11,320 nucleotides of DNA, taken from positions 1-11,320 of the forward strand of contig CABUXM010000064.1 of assembly GCA_902495545.1 (NCBI GenBank), given 5' to 3'. The position numbers and the translations under genes are program-made. Source of the stretch: an uncultured Collinsella sp. (GTDB taxonomy: Bacteria > Actinomycetota > Coriobacteriia > Coriobacteriales > Coriobacteriaceae). The notes under the pieces are model-generated. The model had not been told where the DNA came from. It made no database searches and saw only the letters and a program-made list of their open reading frames with translations. Below, in pieces: positions 1 through 6,319 of the stretch; positions within the stretch are counted from its first letter, which is position 1; each line of letters starts with the position of its first letter.

Positions 1-728
1 ATGTACTTAAAGCCCTCAAAGTCGATCTTGACGCCGTGGCCCGACTTGCGGCCGCGCAGCGTGAGCGTGGAGCCCGGGGTATCGGTGAACATGATGGCGT
101 CGTTATCGAAGCTGCGGTGCGTGATGGGCAGCACGTCCGAGTTATCGGGAGCCTTGTAGCTACCCTCGAACGTCATAAGACCGTCGGGCGTGATGATAGG
201 AGCCTCGTTAGTCCAAGCCTCGGTAAACTCCAGCTCATAATCCTCGAACGCCTCGTCCTCGGCACCGGGGGCGGGCACGTTAAATGCGGGGTGGCCGCCC
301 ACCGAGAACGGCAGGTCCACGTCGCCGGTGTTGGTGACGGCAAAGGTCTGCGTGAGGGTGGCGTCGCCGGTCAAGGCATAGGTCATGTTGAGCTTAAAGT
401 GGAACGGAAAGGCCTTGAGCGACTCGGGCGTATCGGTGATCTCGTACGTAACCGAGGAGCCGTCCTCCGAAACCTCGACCAGCTTGTGCTCGACGATGCG
501 CGCGAGGCCGTGGCGCGGCATCTCGCAGGTGCCAGCCGCAGACGTTGCCGTGTTGTTGCGCAGCGAGCCCACAATGGGGAACAGGATGGGCGCGTGCTTG
601 CCCCAAAAGGCGGGGTCGCCCTGCCACAGATACTCGTTGCCGTTGAGGGCAAGGCTCGTGAGCTGGGCGCCCATGGAATCGATGGCCGCGGTGAGGCCGC
701 CGCGCTTGATGGTGGTGACGGTGGACAT
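1..728 (-). CDS. Aldose 1-epimerase family protein (LacX-like), C-terminus cut by window edge
   Basis: This gene probably encodes a cytosolic mutarotase-like enzyme that interconverts sugar anomers. The 242 visible residues include the family landmarks: an N-terminal beta-rich start with YLWQGDP at about 33-39, FPIVGSLRNN at 50-59, RHGLAR at 72-77 with H73, and GGHPAFNVP at 144-152 with H146. The two histidines match the conserved pair of the galactose mutarotase fold. The LacX-like branch is usually about 290-300 residues, so roughly 50 residues, including the expected catalytic Glu, lie beyond position 1. The start is ATG at 726-728 with a strong SD (GGAGGAAG on the minus strand, 733-740). 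The gene lies downstream of the membrane-protein gene on the same strand with a 113-bp gap, so it may be cotranscribed or have its own promoter. The true sugar substrate cannot be read from sequence. Confidence 0.88.
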   Translation of the reverse strand, partial: MSTVTTIKRGGLTAAIDSMGAQLTSLALNGNEYLWQGDPAFWGKHAPILFPIVGSLRNNTATSAAGTCEMPRHGLARIVEHKLVEVSEDGSSVTYEITDTPESLKAFPFHFKLNMTYALTGDATLTQTFAVTNTGDVDLPFSVGGHPAFNVPAPGAEDEAFEDYELEFTEAWTNEAPIITPDGLMTFEGSYKAPDNSDVLPITHRSFDNDAIMFTDTPGSTLTLRGRKSGHGVKIDFEGFKY

Positions 729-748
729 GCTACTTCCTCCAAAAGTAA

Positions 749-771
749 ACAATAGTGTCGAGGGCTATTGT
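749..771. promoter_or_regulatory. Dyad upstream of the epimerase gene, possible operator
   Basis: ACAATAG (749-755) and CTATTGT (765-771) form a perfect 7-bp inverted repeat with a 9-nt spacer. It lies 20-43 bp upstream of the epimerase ATG, just beyond the SD. This is where an operator or a 5'-leader hairpin could act. No convincing -35/-10 pair was found around it. A 7-bp dyad can arise by chance, so the call is tentative. Confidence 0.3.
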
Positions 772-841
772 CCCACTCTTGGCGGCGGGACGGGACGGCA
801 GGCGATTATTGAGTAGCCATAGCGGAATGAGCGGCGAGCGC

Positions 842-1711
842 CTACTGGGTATCCACGTAAAGGTCGAACCCGCCCTGCGGTGTGGTGTCGACCGCGTCGG
901 GCGCCTGTGAGTTAAAGCTCACGGGGACCATGCGCTTTGAGGCGCGGAAGCGCGTGCCGTCGGTGGCGACGGGCGGCTCATCGACGGTGAGCTCGTAGTC
1001 GCCGGGCTTAAGTTCGATGCCGTCACCAGCGGAATTGACGTATTGATACTCGTCAATCGTCTGCCCTTTGAGCGTGCGCCCCACGATGTGGATGAGCATT
1101 TGGCTGTCGCCGCGCGCGGTGTCCCACGTCGCGCCGTCCTTGACCTCGACCGACACATGTACCGAGCGCGTGCGGCCGAGCGATTGCTCGACAGACATCT
1201 CGACCTTGGCGGCGTCTTTTCGCTGTTGTTCCACATGGCTCCAGACATTTCCGATCGCCGAGCAAGCGATGACGCCGGCCATGAAGGCGATGAGGATGGG
1301 ACCGAGTGGTGAGCGGCGGCCCGCGTCTTCCTCGCGAGCCAGGTCGGGGCGATGCGTGGGCGCAGGCGCCTGAGCGCCCTGCGAGGGCACGTCGAGAATG
1401 CTGAAGGATGCCGTGCTGTCGGGGTCGATAGTGTGACGCGGCTGTGGGGTCTTTGCCGGCGAGATGGACATGTCGGCTGGCTCGCCGAGCGTGGCCGTAG
1501 CGTCGGCCTTGGCCTCGTCTGCCTCGGCCTGGGCCCAAGCTTGTTCGAAGGTCAAGAGCTCGACGGGGTCGGGGGCGGCGTCCGAGTCGGCGGCGACGTC
1601 GTTGCCGGCCTCGTCCTCGTCGCTCGACACGTCACGCGGCGTGGGCTCGTCCCACTCCTCGTCCGGAGCCTCGCCCTCGCTATACCACCATTCAAAGTTA
1701 TCGATATCCAT
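842..1711 (-). CDS. Single-pass membrane protein with acidic cytoplasmic region, function unknown
   Basis: I do not recognise this 289-residue protein. Residues 1-130 are low-complexity, very rich in Asp, Glu, Ala and Pro, and probably disordered. A basic GRRS stretch (131-134) precedes one hydrophobic segment at about 137-156 (from PLGPILIAF to SAIGNV). By the positive-inside rule this puts the N-terminus in the cytoplasm. Residues 160-289 would then be outside the cell. They look like a small beta domain, with alternating strands (RSVHVSVEVKDG, MLIHIVGRTLKG) and an ELKPGDYELTV turn resembling carboxypeptidase-regulatory or PEGA-like folds. There is no signal peptidase site. The start is ATG 1709-1711, preceded by an AAGGGG-like SD. 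A sensor, anti-sigma-like or surface role is possible but unsupported. The gene lies between the Nudix fusion gene and the epimerase gene, all on the minus strand. Confidence 0.8.
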   Translation of the reverse strand: MDIDNFEWWYSEGEAPDEEWDEPTPRDVSSDEDEAGNDVAADSDAAPDPVELLTFEQAWAQAEADEAKADATATLGEPADMSISPAKTPQPRHTIDPDSTASFSILDVPSQGAQAPAPTHRPDLAREEDAGRRSPLGPILIAFMAGVIACSAIGNVWSHVEQQRKDAAKVEMSVEQSLGRTRSVHVSVEVKDGATWDTARGDSQMLIHIVGRTLKGQTIDEYQYVNSAGDGIELKPGDYELTVDEPPVATDGTRFRASKRMVPVSFNSQAPDAVDTTPQGGFDLYVDTQ

Positions 1712-1752
1712 ACGGGGCGCCCCTTAGGCCTCGCAAATAAACACTCGCTAGC

Positions 1753-1758
1753 CTTATA
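1753..1758 (-). promoter_or_regulatory. Candidate -10 box for the membrane-protein gene
   Basis: On the minus strand the hexamer reads TATAAG (5 of 6 matches to TATAAT) and lies 41 bp upstream of the ATG at 1711. No good -35 box is visible at 16-18 bp spacing, so this is weak support. Confidence 0.3.
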
Positions 1759-1802
1759 CCCCCAGACAGCGCTGGAGCTCGCCGGCACAGACAGGAAAAC
1801 CG

Positions 1803-1855
1803 TCACAACATTCGACGCTTTTCCTCGATTTCGAGATTTCCATCGAATGTTGTGA
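1803..1855. repeat. 53-bp inverted repeat with 13-bp perfect arms
   Basis: TCACAACATTCGA (1803-1815) pairs perfectly with TCGAATGTTGTGA (1843-1855). The 27-nt interior holds a smaller dyad (CTCGA/TCGAG, 1824-1835). The structure starts 8 bp from the 31-bp palindrome at 1864 and lies just downstream of the Nudix fusion gene on the minus strand. On that strand the outer stem is followed by CGGTTTTCC, a poor T-run, so a terminator role is possible but weak. The cruciform-like layout more resembles a small repeated palindromic element. Confidence 0.7.
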
Positions 1856-1863
1856 TGGTTTGG

Positions 1864-1893
1864 ATGTGACAAAGGGACTGTCCTTTGTCACAT
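1864..1893. repeat. 31-bp palindromic repeat, copy 1 (30 bp, one base lost)
   Basis: The left arm is ATGTGACAAAGGGAC and the right arm is its complement with one C missing (CCTTTG instead of CCCTTTG). The copy overlaps the 3' end of the Nudix fusion gene. The last two codons of that gene, ATG TGA on the minus strand, are the first six bases of this repeat. Confidence 0.9.
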
Positions 1894-2835
1894 AGCGAGG
1901 GCCGTACGGATGGATGGGTCGCTGAGGGCCTCGCGGAGCCAGGGGGCCAGCTGCTCGGGGCGGCCCTGCAGGTAGCCGTCGAGCTCGGACGGGGCCACGC
2001 GGCGCACCTCCGAGATCTCCTCTTGGTTGATATGCAGCTCGCCCGGCTCAACATGGGCAAGGTAGACCTCGCACCATTCGCACTCGCAACGACCATCGCC
2101 GTGGTCCTCACGGTACACCACGTGTCCGAGGTGCTCGAGCTGATCGGGCTCGCGCGCAATGCCGAGCTCTTCGTTGATGCGGCGCGCCGTGGCGGCCGCG
2201 ACGTCTTCCCCGGGGAGCGGATGGCCGGCACAGCTATCGGCCAGCACCCCACCCCACAGGCGCTTGAGCGAACTGCGGCGACAGAGCAGCAGGCGCGCGT
2301 CTTCGCCCCGGCCCTCGACCAAAAGCGTCAGAAATGCTTGATGCAAAATGCCCTCGCCGGTATGGGCCTCGATGCGGTCGACAGGGCCAAGCGCCTCGCC
2401 GGTCGCGGCATCGACCGCCACGACCTCGGCGCCCGCGCCGCCCTCATCCCAGCCGGCGCGCAGAATACGGGCTGCGGCTTCCTCGAGCGCGGCGATGAGC
2501 TCCTTGGTGGTGTCGAGCACGCGCTGCAGGTCGTCCCCGCTCGCCTGTTCAACATGAAAACCCGTGCTTGCAACTACCGGCACGCCAAAGCGCGTGGCCA
2601 GCGCCGCCGCGATATCGTGCGCCGGGATCTCGTCTCGATGGCACGGAACGGCTAGGATGCTCACCGTCGCCGTACGGCCGGGCTCGGGTCGCGGAATGGC
2701 CTGCGCCGTGGCGCCCAGGTGCGCGAACTCCGGCGAGCAGGCGTACACCGCCATGCCTCGCGGCGTCACCGTCAGCTGGGCCTCGAGCGCAAACTTGCCC
2801 TCGCCCACTGCAGCCTTTGTCGTGTGCATACCCAT
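1888..2835 (-). CDS. LpdD-like domain fused to type I IPP isomerase-like Nudix domain
   Basis: This 315-residue protein has two parts. Residues about 12-125 (FAHLGATAQAIPRP, a conserved-looking PCHRDE, VVASTGFHVEQAS, then a helix) resemble LpdD, the small partner of UbiD-type decarboxylases proposed to handle prenylated FMN. This match is from memory and unverified. Residues about 152-310 are Nudix, closest to type I isopentenyl-diphosphate isomerase. The Nudix box runs G204-E210-R218-E222-E223-G225. The five isomerase metal ligands appear as H158, H165, H205, E251 and E253, and the active-site Trp as W299 (PWLREAL). The catalytic Cys position is Ala: SCAGHP, C202-A203, against VCGHP in E. 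coli Idi. The start is ATG 2833-2835 with AGGAG 5 nt away; a second ATG at 2829 is less well spaced. Residues upstream of this start would be read through a palindromic repeat and are not coding. The stop codon is inside repeat copy 1. Confidence 0.75.
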   Translation of the reverse strand: MGMHTTKAAVGEGKFALEAQLTVTPRGMAVYACSPEFAHLGATAQAIPRPEPGRTATVSILAVPCHRDEIPAHDIAAALATRFGVPVVASTGFHVEQASGDDLQRVLDTTKELIAALEEAAARILRAGWDEGGAGAEVVAVDAATGEALGPVDRIEAHTGEGILHQAFLTLLVEGRGEDARLLLCRRSSLKRLWGGVLADSCAGHPLPGEDVAAATARRINEELGIAREPDQLEHLGHVVYREDHGDGRCECEWCEVYLAHVEPGELHINQEEISEVRRVAPSELDGYLQGRPEQLAPWLREALSDPSIRTALAM

Positions 2836-2875
2836 GGGATCTCCTGTCGCCCGCGATGTACCTGAGACCATCTTC

Positions 2876-2898
2876 GCCTGTATTGCGACTATACAGGC
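2876..2898. promoter_or_regulatory. Dyad over the fusion-gene -10 box, candidate operator
   Basis: GCCTGTAT (2876-2883) and ATACAGGC (2891-2898) form a perfect 8-bp inverted repeat with a 7-nt spacer. It covers the predicted -10 box and transcription start of the minus-strand fusion gene, where a repressor would block transcription. No regulator gene for it is seen nearby. Confidence 0.45.
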
Positions 2899-2916
2899 AA
2901 GCTCTCCATGTGACAA
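2888..2916 (-). promoter_or_regulatory. Promoter of the LpdD-like/Nudix gene, -35 inside a palindromic repeat
   Basis: On the minus strand TTGTCA (2911-2916, 5 of 6 matches to TTGACA) is followed after exactly 17 bp by TATAGT (2888-2893, 5 of 6 matches to TATAAT). Transcription would start near 2881, giving a leader of about 45 nt with the SD at its end. The -35 hexamer lies within the arm of repeat copy 2. Confidence 0.6.
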
Positions 2917-2938
2917 AGGGACGGTCCCTTTGTCACAT
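2908..2938. repeat. 31-bp palindromic repeat, copy 2 (perfect)
   Basis: ATGTGACAAAGGGAC (2908-2922), a central G, then its exact complement (2924-2938). It lies between the divergent Nudix fusion and MFS genes. It is the only copy of the four in which both arms match perfectly. Confidence 0.95.
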
Positions 2939-2953
2939 TCTGTTAGAGTTGCA

Positions 2954-2966
2954 GGGATTGAATCCC
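2954..2966. promoter_or_regulatory. Small palindrome upstream of the MFS gene
   Basis: GGGATTGAATCCC is a perfect 6+1+6 palindrome 31 bp upstream of the MFS start. It could be an operator or a leader hairpin. No good promoter hexamers were found next to it. It is short enough to be chance. Confidence 0.25.
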
Positions 2967-2996
2967 GCTTATTCATGCGACATTGGAGTGACAGCC

Positions 2997-4238
2997 TTGA
3001 CCGCCGCAACCACGCCTAAAAGTAAGTCAACCGCCGCCGCGCTCTCCCCCGCGCGTACTAAGCTCTGCCTGGCGCTGCTCGTGCTGTTGGGATTCTCGCT
3101 CGGCTGCTCCGAGTTCGTGGTCATCGGCATCGAAAGTGACTTGGCGACGGAACTCGGCGTATCACTTGCCACTGCGGGCCAGCTCATCAGCGTGTTTGCG
3201 CTTGTCTACGCTATCGCGACGCCGGTGCTCGCGCTCAGCACGGGGCGTTTTCGCCGCTACCAGCTGCTCGTGTGCTATAGCATCGTCTTTGTGCTCGGCA
3301 ACCTGGTCATGGCGTTGGCGCCCAACTTCCAGGTGCTGTTTATCTCGCGCATTGTCCTGGGCTCCGTCTCGGGCGCACTGCTCGCCGTGGGTGTGACGTA
3401 CATCCCCGAGCTGCTGTCCCCGCAGCAAACCTCACTTGCCATCTCGGTCGTGTACGGCGCGTTTTCCGTGGCGATGGTCTTTGTGACCTCGATTGGCAAG
3501 TTTGTGGCCGACACGTTCGATTGGCACGTGGCCATGTACGGCACGCTGGCCTTTGCCGTTTTGACCTGCGGAGCGCTCGTGACGTTTATGCCGCGCGCTG
3601 GGCAAACCGACGAGCCTGCCACCTTTCGCGAGCAGGCGGGTCTGCTGCGCGAGCCGAGCATCATCACTGGCATGCTCATCTTCTTGTTTGGCGTGGGGTC
3701 GGTCTATGTGTTCTACGGCTACGTGACGCCCTATCTGGAGCAGGTGCTGGGCATGGGCACGGTCGAAGCCAGTACCACGCTTATGGCCTACGGCGTGTTC
3801 TGCCTGATCTCGAACATCCTGGGCGGATGGATCGATGCGCGCTTTGGCATGAAGGCGCTGCTTGTGACGTTTATGCTGCAGGCAGCGGCATTGTTTGGGC
3901 TGTTTGCCGTAGGCGCTGCCATGCCGCTCGCACTTGTCTTTGTCTTTAGCCTGGCGATGCTCATGTACCTGTTCTCGGTGTCGTGCATCACGCACTTTAT
4001 GGACGTGGCTCGCAGCCGCCATCCCAAATCGATGGTGCTCGCGAGCTCAGTAGAACCCATGGCGTTTAATGTCGGCATTTCGTTTGGCACCGCGGTGGGC
4101 GGCGCCGTGGTAAGCGGAGCTGGCATTGCCTACGTTGGCGCGGTCGGTGCCGTATTCTCGCTTGTGGCCTGGGCGCTCACGCTGGTGACGATTAAGTTGG
4201 CTCGCTGGGAGCGCAAGCGGGCGAGGGTGCAGGCGTAG
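2997..4238 (+). CDS. MFS transporter, DHA1-type drug or metabolite efflux
   Basis: This encodes a 413-residue inner-membrane major facilitator, the usual length for a 12-helix proton-coupled exporter. The first helix (about 22-45) carries GCSEFVVIGI, the counterpart of the TEF motif seen in the Bcr/AraJ/YdhP-type DHA1 group. The loop between helices 2 and 3 has GRFRRYQLL at about 83-91, a recognisable motif A. Hydrophobic segments continue to about residue 402, and the C-terminus is basic (RWERKRARVQA). The start is TTG at 2997, because TTGGAG (2983-2988) sits 8 nt upstream as an SD; a GTG at 2988 overlaps that SD. The open frame extends far upstream, but that part runs antisense through the fusion gene. 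The phosphatase gene follows after 45 bp. The substrate cannot be inferred. Confidence 0.88.
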   Translation: MTAATTPKSKSTAAALSPARTKLCLALLVLLGFSLGCSEFVVIGIESDLATELGVSLATAGQLISVFALVYAIATPVLALSTGRFRRYQLLVCYSIVFVLGNLVMALAPNFQVLFISRIVLGSVSGALLAVGVTYIPELLSPQQTSLAISVVYGAFSVAMVFVTSIGKFVADTFDWHVAMYGTLAFAVLTCGALVTFMPRAGQTDEPATFREQAGLLREPSIITGMLIFLFGVGSVYVFYGYVTPYLEQVLGMGTVEASTTLMAYGVFCLISNILGGWIDARFGMKALLVTFMLQAAALFGLFAVGAAMPLALVFVFSLAMLMYLFSVSCITHFMDVARSRHPKSMVLASSVEPMAFNVGISFGTAVGGAVVSGAGIAYVGAVGAVFSLVAWALTLVTIKLARWERKRARVQA

Positions 4239-4283
4239 ATGCGATACTCGAGCTCGATGATGGCGATCGAAAGGAAACCGCAT

Positions 4284-4730
4284 ATGCAACGTGTACTGTT
4301 TATCTGCTATGGGAACATCTGCCGCTCGACGATGGCTGAGTCCGTGTTTACCGAGCTGGTGCGCCGCGCTGGGCGCGAGGCGGAGTTTGTCATCGATTCC
4401 GCAGCGACCTCAACTGAGGAGATCGGCAACCCGCCGCATCATGGCACGGTCACCAAGCTGCGCGAGGTCGGGATTCCCGTCGTCGCACATCGTGCACGTC
4501 AGGTGCGTCGCGTGGAGTATGGTGACTGGGACCACATTGTCTATATGGATGCCGAGAACGCACGTGGCCTGCGTCGCATCTTTAGCGACGACCCCGACGG
4601 CAAGATTACGCGCTTACTCGATTGGACCGAGCGCCCCAGCGACGTGGCCGACCCCTGGTACACCGGCAATTTCGATGCCACGTACCGCGACGTACTTGCC
4701 GGTTGCACCGCTATGCTTGAGCAGCTGTAG
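4284..4730 (+). CDS. Low-molecular-weight protein-tyrosine phosphatase
   Basis: This 148-residue cytosolic enzyme would hydrolyse phosphotyrosine on protein substrates. The N-terminal P-loop is complete: C8-Y-G-N-I-C-R14-S15, the CX5R(S/T) signature with nucleophile C8 and phosphate-binding R14. The family segments SAATSTEEIGNPPH (39-52) and HRAR (69-72) follow. The general acid is D123 in DPWY, about 110 residues after the P-loop as expected. The start is the ATG at 4284, preceded by AAAGGA about 8 nt away; the longer frame from 4239 would add 15 residues the family does not have. The gene follows the MFS gene by 45 bp on the same strand and probably shares its transcript. In other bacteria such phosphatases partner with capsule kinases, but no kinase or polysaccharide gene is visible here. 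Confidence 0.93.
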   Translation: MQRVLFICYGNICRSTMAESVFTELVRRAGREAEFVIDSAATSTEEIGNPPHHGTVTKLREVGIPVVAHRARQVRRVEYGDWDHIVYMDAENARGLRRIFSDDPDGKITRLLDWTERPSDVADPWYTGNFDATYRDVLAGCTAMLEQL

Positions 4731-4771
4731 GCGCTCGGGCGGCGCGGACACACGGGCCACGCCATCGGCAT

Positions 4772-4800
4772 AAAACGAGCGTGGGAGAAAATCCACGCTC
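4772..4800 (-). terminator. Stem-loop terminator between convergent genes
   Basis: GAGCGTGG (4777-4784) and CCACGCTC (4793-4800) form a perfect 8-bp stem with an 8-nt loop. On the minus strand the stem is followed by GTTTTATG, a short T-run, so it fits termination of the ATPase gene. On the plus strand no T-run follows, so termination of the phosphatase transcript would be weaker. Confidence 0.6.
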
Positions 4801-4804
4801 ATGA

Positions 4805-4835
4805 ATGTGACAAAGGGACTGCCCCTTTGTCACAT
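4805..4835. repeat. 31-bp palindromic repeat, copy 3
   Basis: ATGTGACAAAGGGAC, central T, then the complementary arm with one mismatch (GCCCC instead of GTCCC). It lies between the convergent phosphatase and ATPase genes, 12 bp beyond the ATPase stop codon and next to the stem-loop at 4777-4800. Confidence 0.9.
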
Positions 4836-4847
4836 CCGGGACTGGCC

Positions 4848-6209
4848 CTAGACCGGCTTGACCTCCAACTTTATCCCCTCGGCGCAGGAGTCGCCCAAAA
4901 CATCCGAAAGGGCCCAGGTCGCATATAGCGGCAAATAGAGAACCGCTCCGTTGCGCTCAACGTTGCCTCTCGAGAAAACAATCCCGAGCCTTACGCCATA
5001 TTCAGCCGTATCAAGCACATGACCGAGCGCAGCGTGCGCGTGGTAATAGGAGCCCGATTTAACCTCGATCGGAACAGCCGTCCCATCCGGTCCATCGACC
5101 ACAAAGTCCACTTCACCGCGCTTTTTTGTCTGATAGTAGTAAAGCTGGCGATTTTGGGCAGCCAGCTGCTGGGCCACCACGTTTTCGTAAATGCCGCCCA
5201 GATTGGGCTCTTTGCTATCAAGATACGCCGCTTGGGCGACTCCAACGGGGTAGCGCGCCATCAACATGCCCACATCCGATTGATATAGCTTGAACTGCGA
5301 TGGCCGTGCCGTCTTGAGCAGGGGCGATTTTGGCTCGGTTACGATATCGGCTTTGAGAGCAACGCCGGCGTCGACAAGCCATACAAAATCTCGCTGATAC
5401 TTCTCGTAGTGAGCCTTGGGGTCAATGGAATTGAGCACGAAGCGCTTGTTTTCGCCCTCGAGCATAATAGGGAGCTGATCGTAGATGCTCTGTACCTGAA
5501 GGGCTCGCCCGCTTGCATACTTGGAGATATCCCGCCGGTACTGTTCGTTGAGCTCTGACTGTAGCTGACGAACAGAGGCAAGGTCGCCCTGCGTGTCAAG
5601 GAAACGCTGCACGACCTCCGGCATTCCGCCGACAACGGTATAGGTCCTGAAGTTTGCCATCATCGCGTCATGAATGTAATCAGGAACGGGCCTCTCGCTG
5701 ATACACGCGTCACGTATCGTTTGGCGAGCCCCCTCGCTCACCCCGATTGCCCAGCAAAACTCCTCAAAATCGAGCGGGAACATCCTAAGCTCGTGAACAT
5801 ACCCCACGGGATAGGACCTGACGCCCTTGAACTGAGTCCCGAGCATTGACCCCGAAAACGCCCAACGGCACCTCCCGTCCTCAACAAGGAACTTTGCCAT
5901 CGTCATGATGTCGGGGGCCTCTTGGACCTCATCGATAAACACGAGCGTTTTGCCTGGCGCAATCGACTTTCCCGAAAGAAGCGTCACCCTGCTGATGAAA
6001 TCATCGGCATCCCGCGCCTCGAGAAGAGCATCTTTTGCCTGGCGGTTTTCCATGAGGTTAAGCTCGATGTAGGTTGCATGGTTGGCTTTGCCAAATGCGC
6101 GAATCGAATAGCTTTTGCCAATCTGGCGAGAACCCGTAATGAACAAGGCCTTTTGCTCGGAAGACTTCAGCCAACGCTCCAGCTCTGCCGCTATTTTTCT
6201 ACGCAGCAT
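4848..6209 (-). CDS. AAA_14 / DUF4143 family ATPase
   Basis: This 453-residue protein has the standard two-part layout of the family. The N-terminal P-loop ATPase has Walker A (TGSRQIGKS, G26 to S33) and Walker B (LVFIDEVQEAPD, D93 and E94). The C-terminal domain has a PD-(D/E)xK nuclease-like signature: GEVDFVV (D368), then PIEVKSG (E382, K384). Such proteins are common as solitary genes in bacteria and archaea, and their cellular role is largely unknown; DNA binding or cleavage is suggested only by the fold. The start is the ATG at 6209, with AGGGGAGAG close upstream; an in-frame ATG at 6230 would overlap a leader repeat and has no better SD. Its GC is visibly lower than its neighbours (45% by count at 5101-5160, against 58% at 3901-3960 in the MFS gene). 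It may therefore have been acquired. Confidence 0.9.
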   Translation of the reverse strand: MLRRKIAAELERWLKSSEQKALFITGSRQIGKSYSIRAFGKANHATYIELNLMENRQAKDALLEARDADDFISRVTLLSGKSIAPGKTLVFIDEVQEAPDIMTMAKFLVEDGRCRWAFSGSMLGTQFKGVRSYPVGYVHELRMFPLDFEEFCWAIGVSEGARQTIRDACISERPVPDYIHDAMMANFRTYTVVGGMPEVVQRFLDTQGDLASVRQLQSELNEQYRRDISKYASGRALQVQSIYDQLPIMLEGENKRFVLNSIDPKAHYEKYQRDFVWLVDAGVALKADIVTEPKSPLLKTARPSQFKLYQSDVGMLMARYPVGVAQAAYLDSKEPNLGGIYENVVAQQLAAQNRQLYYYQTKKRGEVDFVVDGPDGTAVPIEVKSGSYYHAHAALGHVLDTAEYGVRLGIVFSRGNVERNGAVLYLPLYATWALSDVLGDSCAEGIKLEVKPV

Positions 6210-6228
6210 AGGCTCTCCCCTCGGTGTC

Positions 6229-6312
6229 ATCGAATGAAATGCAAAGTTTTATATGGTTGATTATCGATGAAACGCAGAATTTTTAGAACCTAAAATCGAA
6301 TGAAATGCAGAG
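6229..6312 (-). repeat. Three spaced direct repeats in the ATPase leader
   Basis: On the minus strand the motif is roughly YTYTGCATTTCATTCGAT. The copies are C (6295-6312), B (6263-6279, TTCTGCGTTTCATCGAT, one base shorter) and A (6229-6246). Their edges are 32 and 34 bp apart, close to three helical turns each. Between C and B is a palindrome, TTTTAGAACCTAAAA (6281-6295). The array fills most of the space between the predicted -10 box and the SD of the ATPase gene, so it could be an operator array or a leader RNA element. Confidence 0.75.
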
Positions 6313-6319
6313 ATTTGAG

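Noticed and set aside
36..755. 239-codon plus-strand open frame opposite the epimerase
   Set aside because: It is antisense to a gene with clear family motifs and a strong SD; its product is low-complexity and its start has no SD. GC-rich DNA gives many such frames.
2568..2996. N-terminal extension of the MFS frame
   Set aside because: It lies antisense to the fusion gene and across the palindrome; the TTG at 2997 has an SD and gives a normal-length MFS protein.
2836..3009. N-terminal extension of the Nudix fusion frame to 3009
   Set aside because: The extra 58 residues are translated through the 31-bp palindrome and the predicted promoter, and the ATG at 2835 has AGGAG at 5 nt.
6210..6230. 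ATPase start at the ATG at 6230
   Set aside because: It would add seven residues and overlap leader repeat A; the ATG at 6209 has the AGGGGAGAG SD directly upstream.
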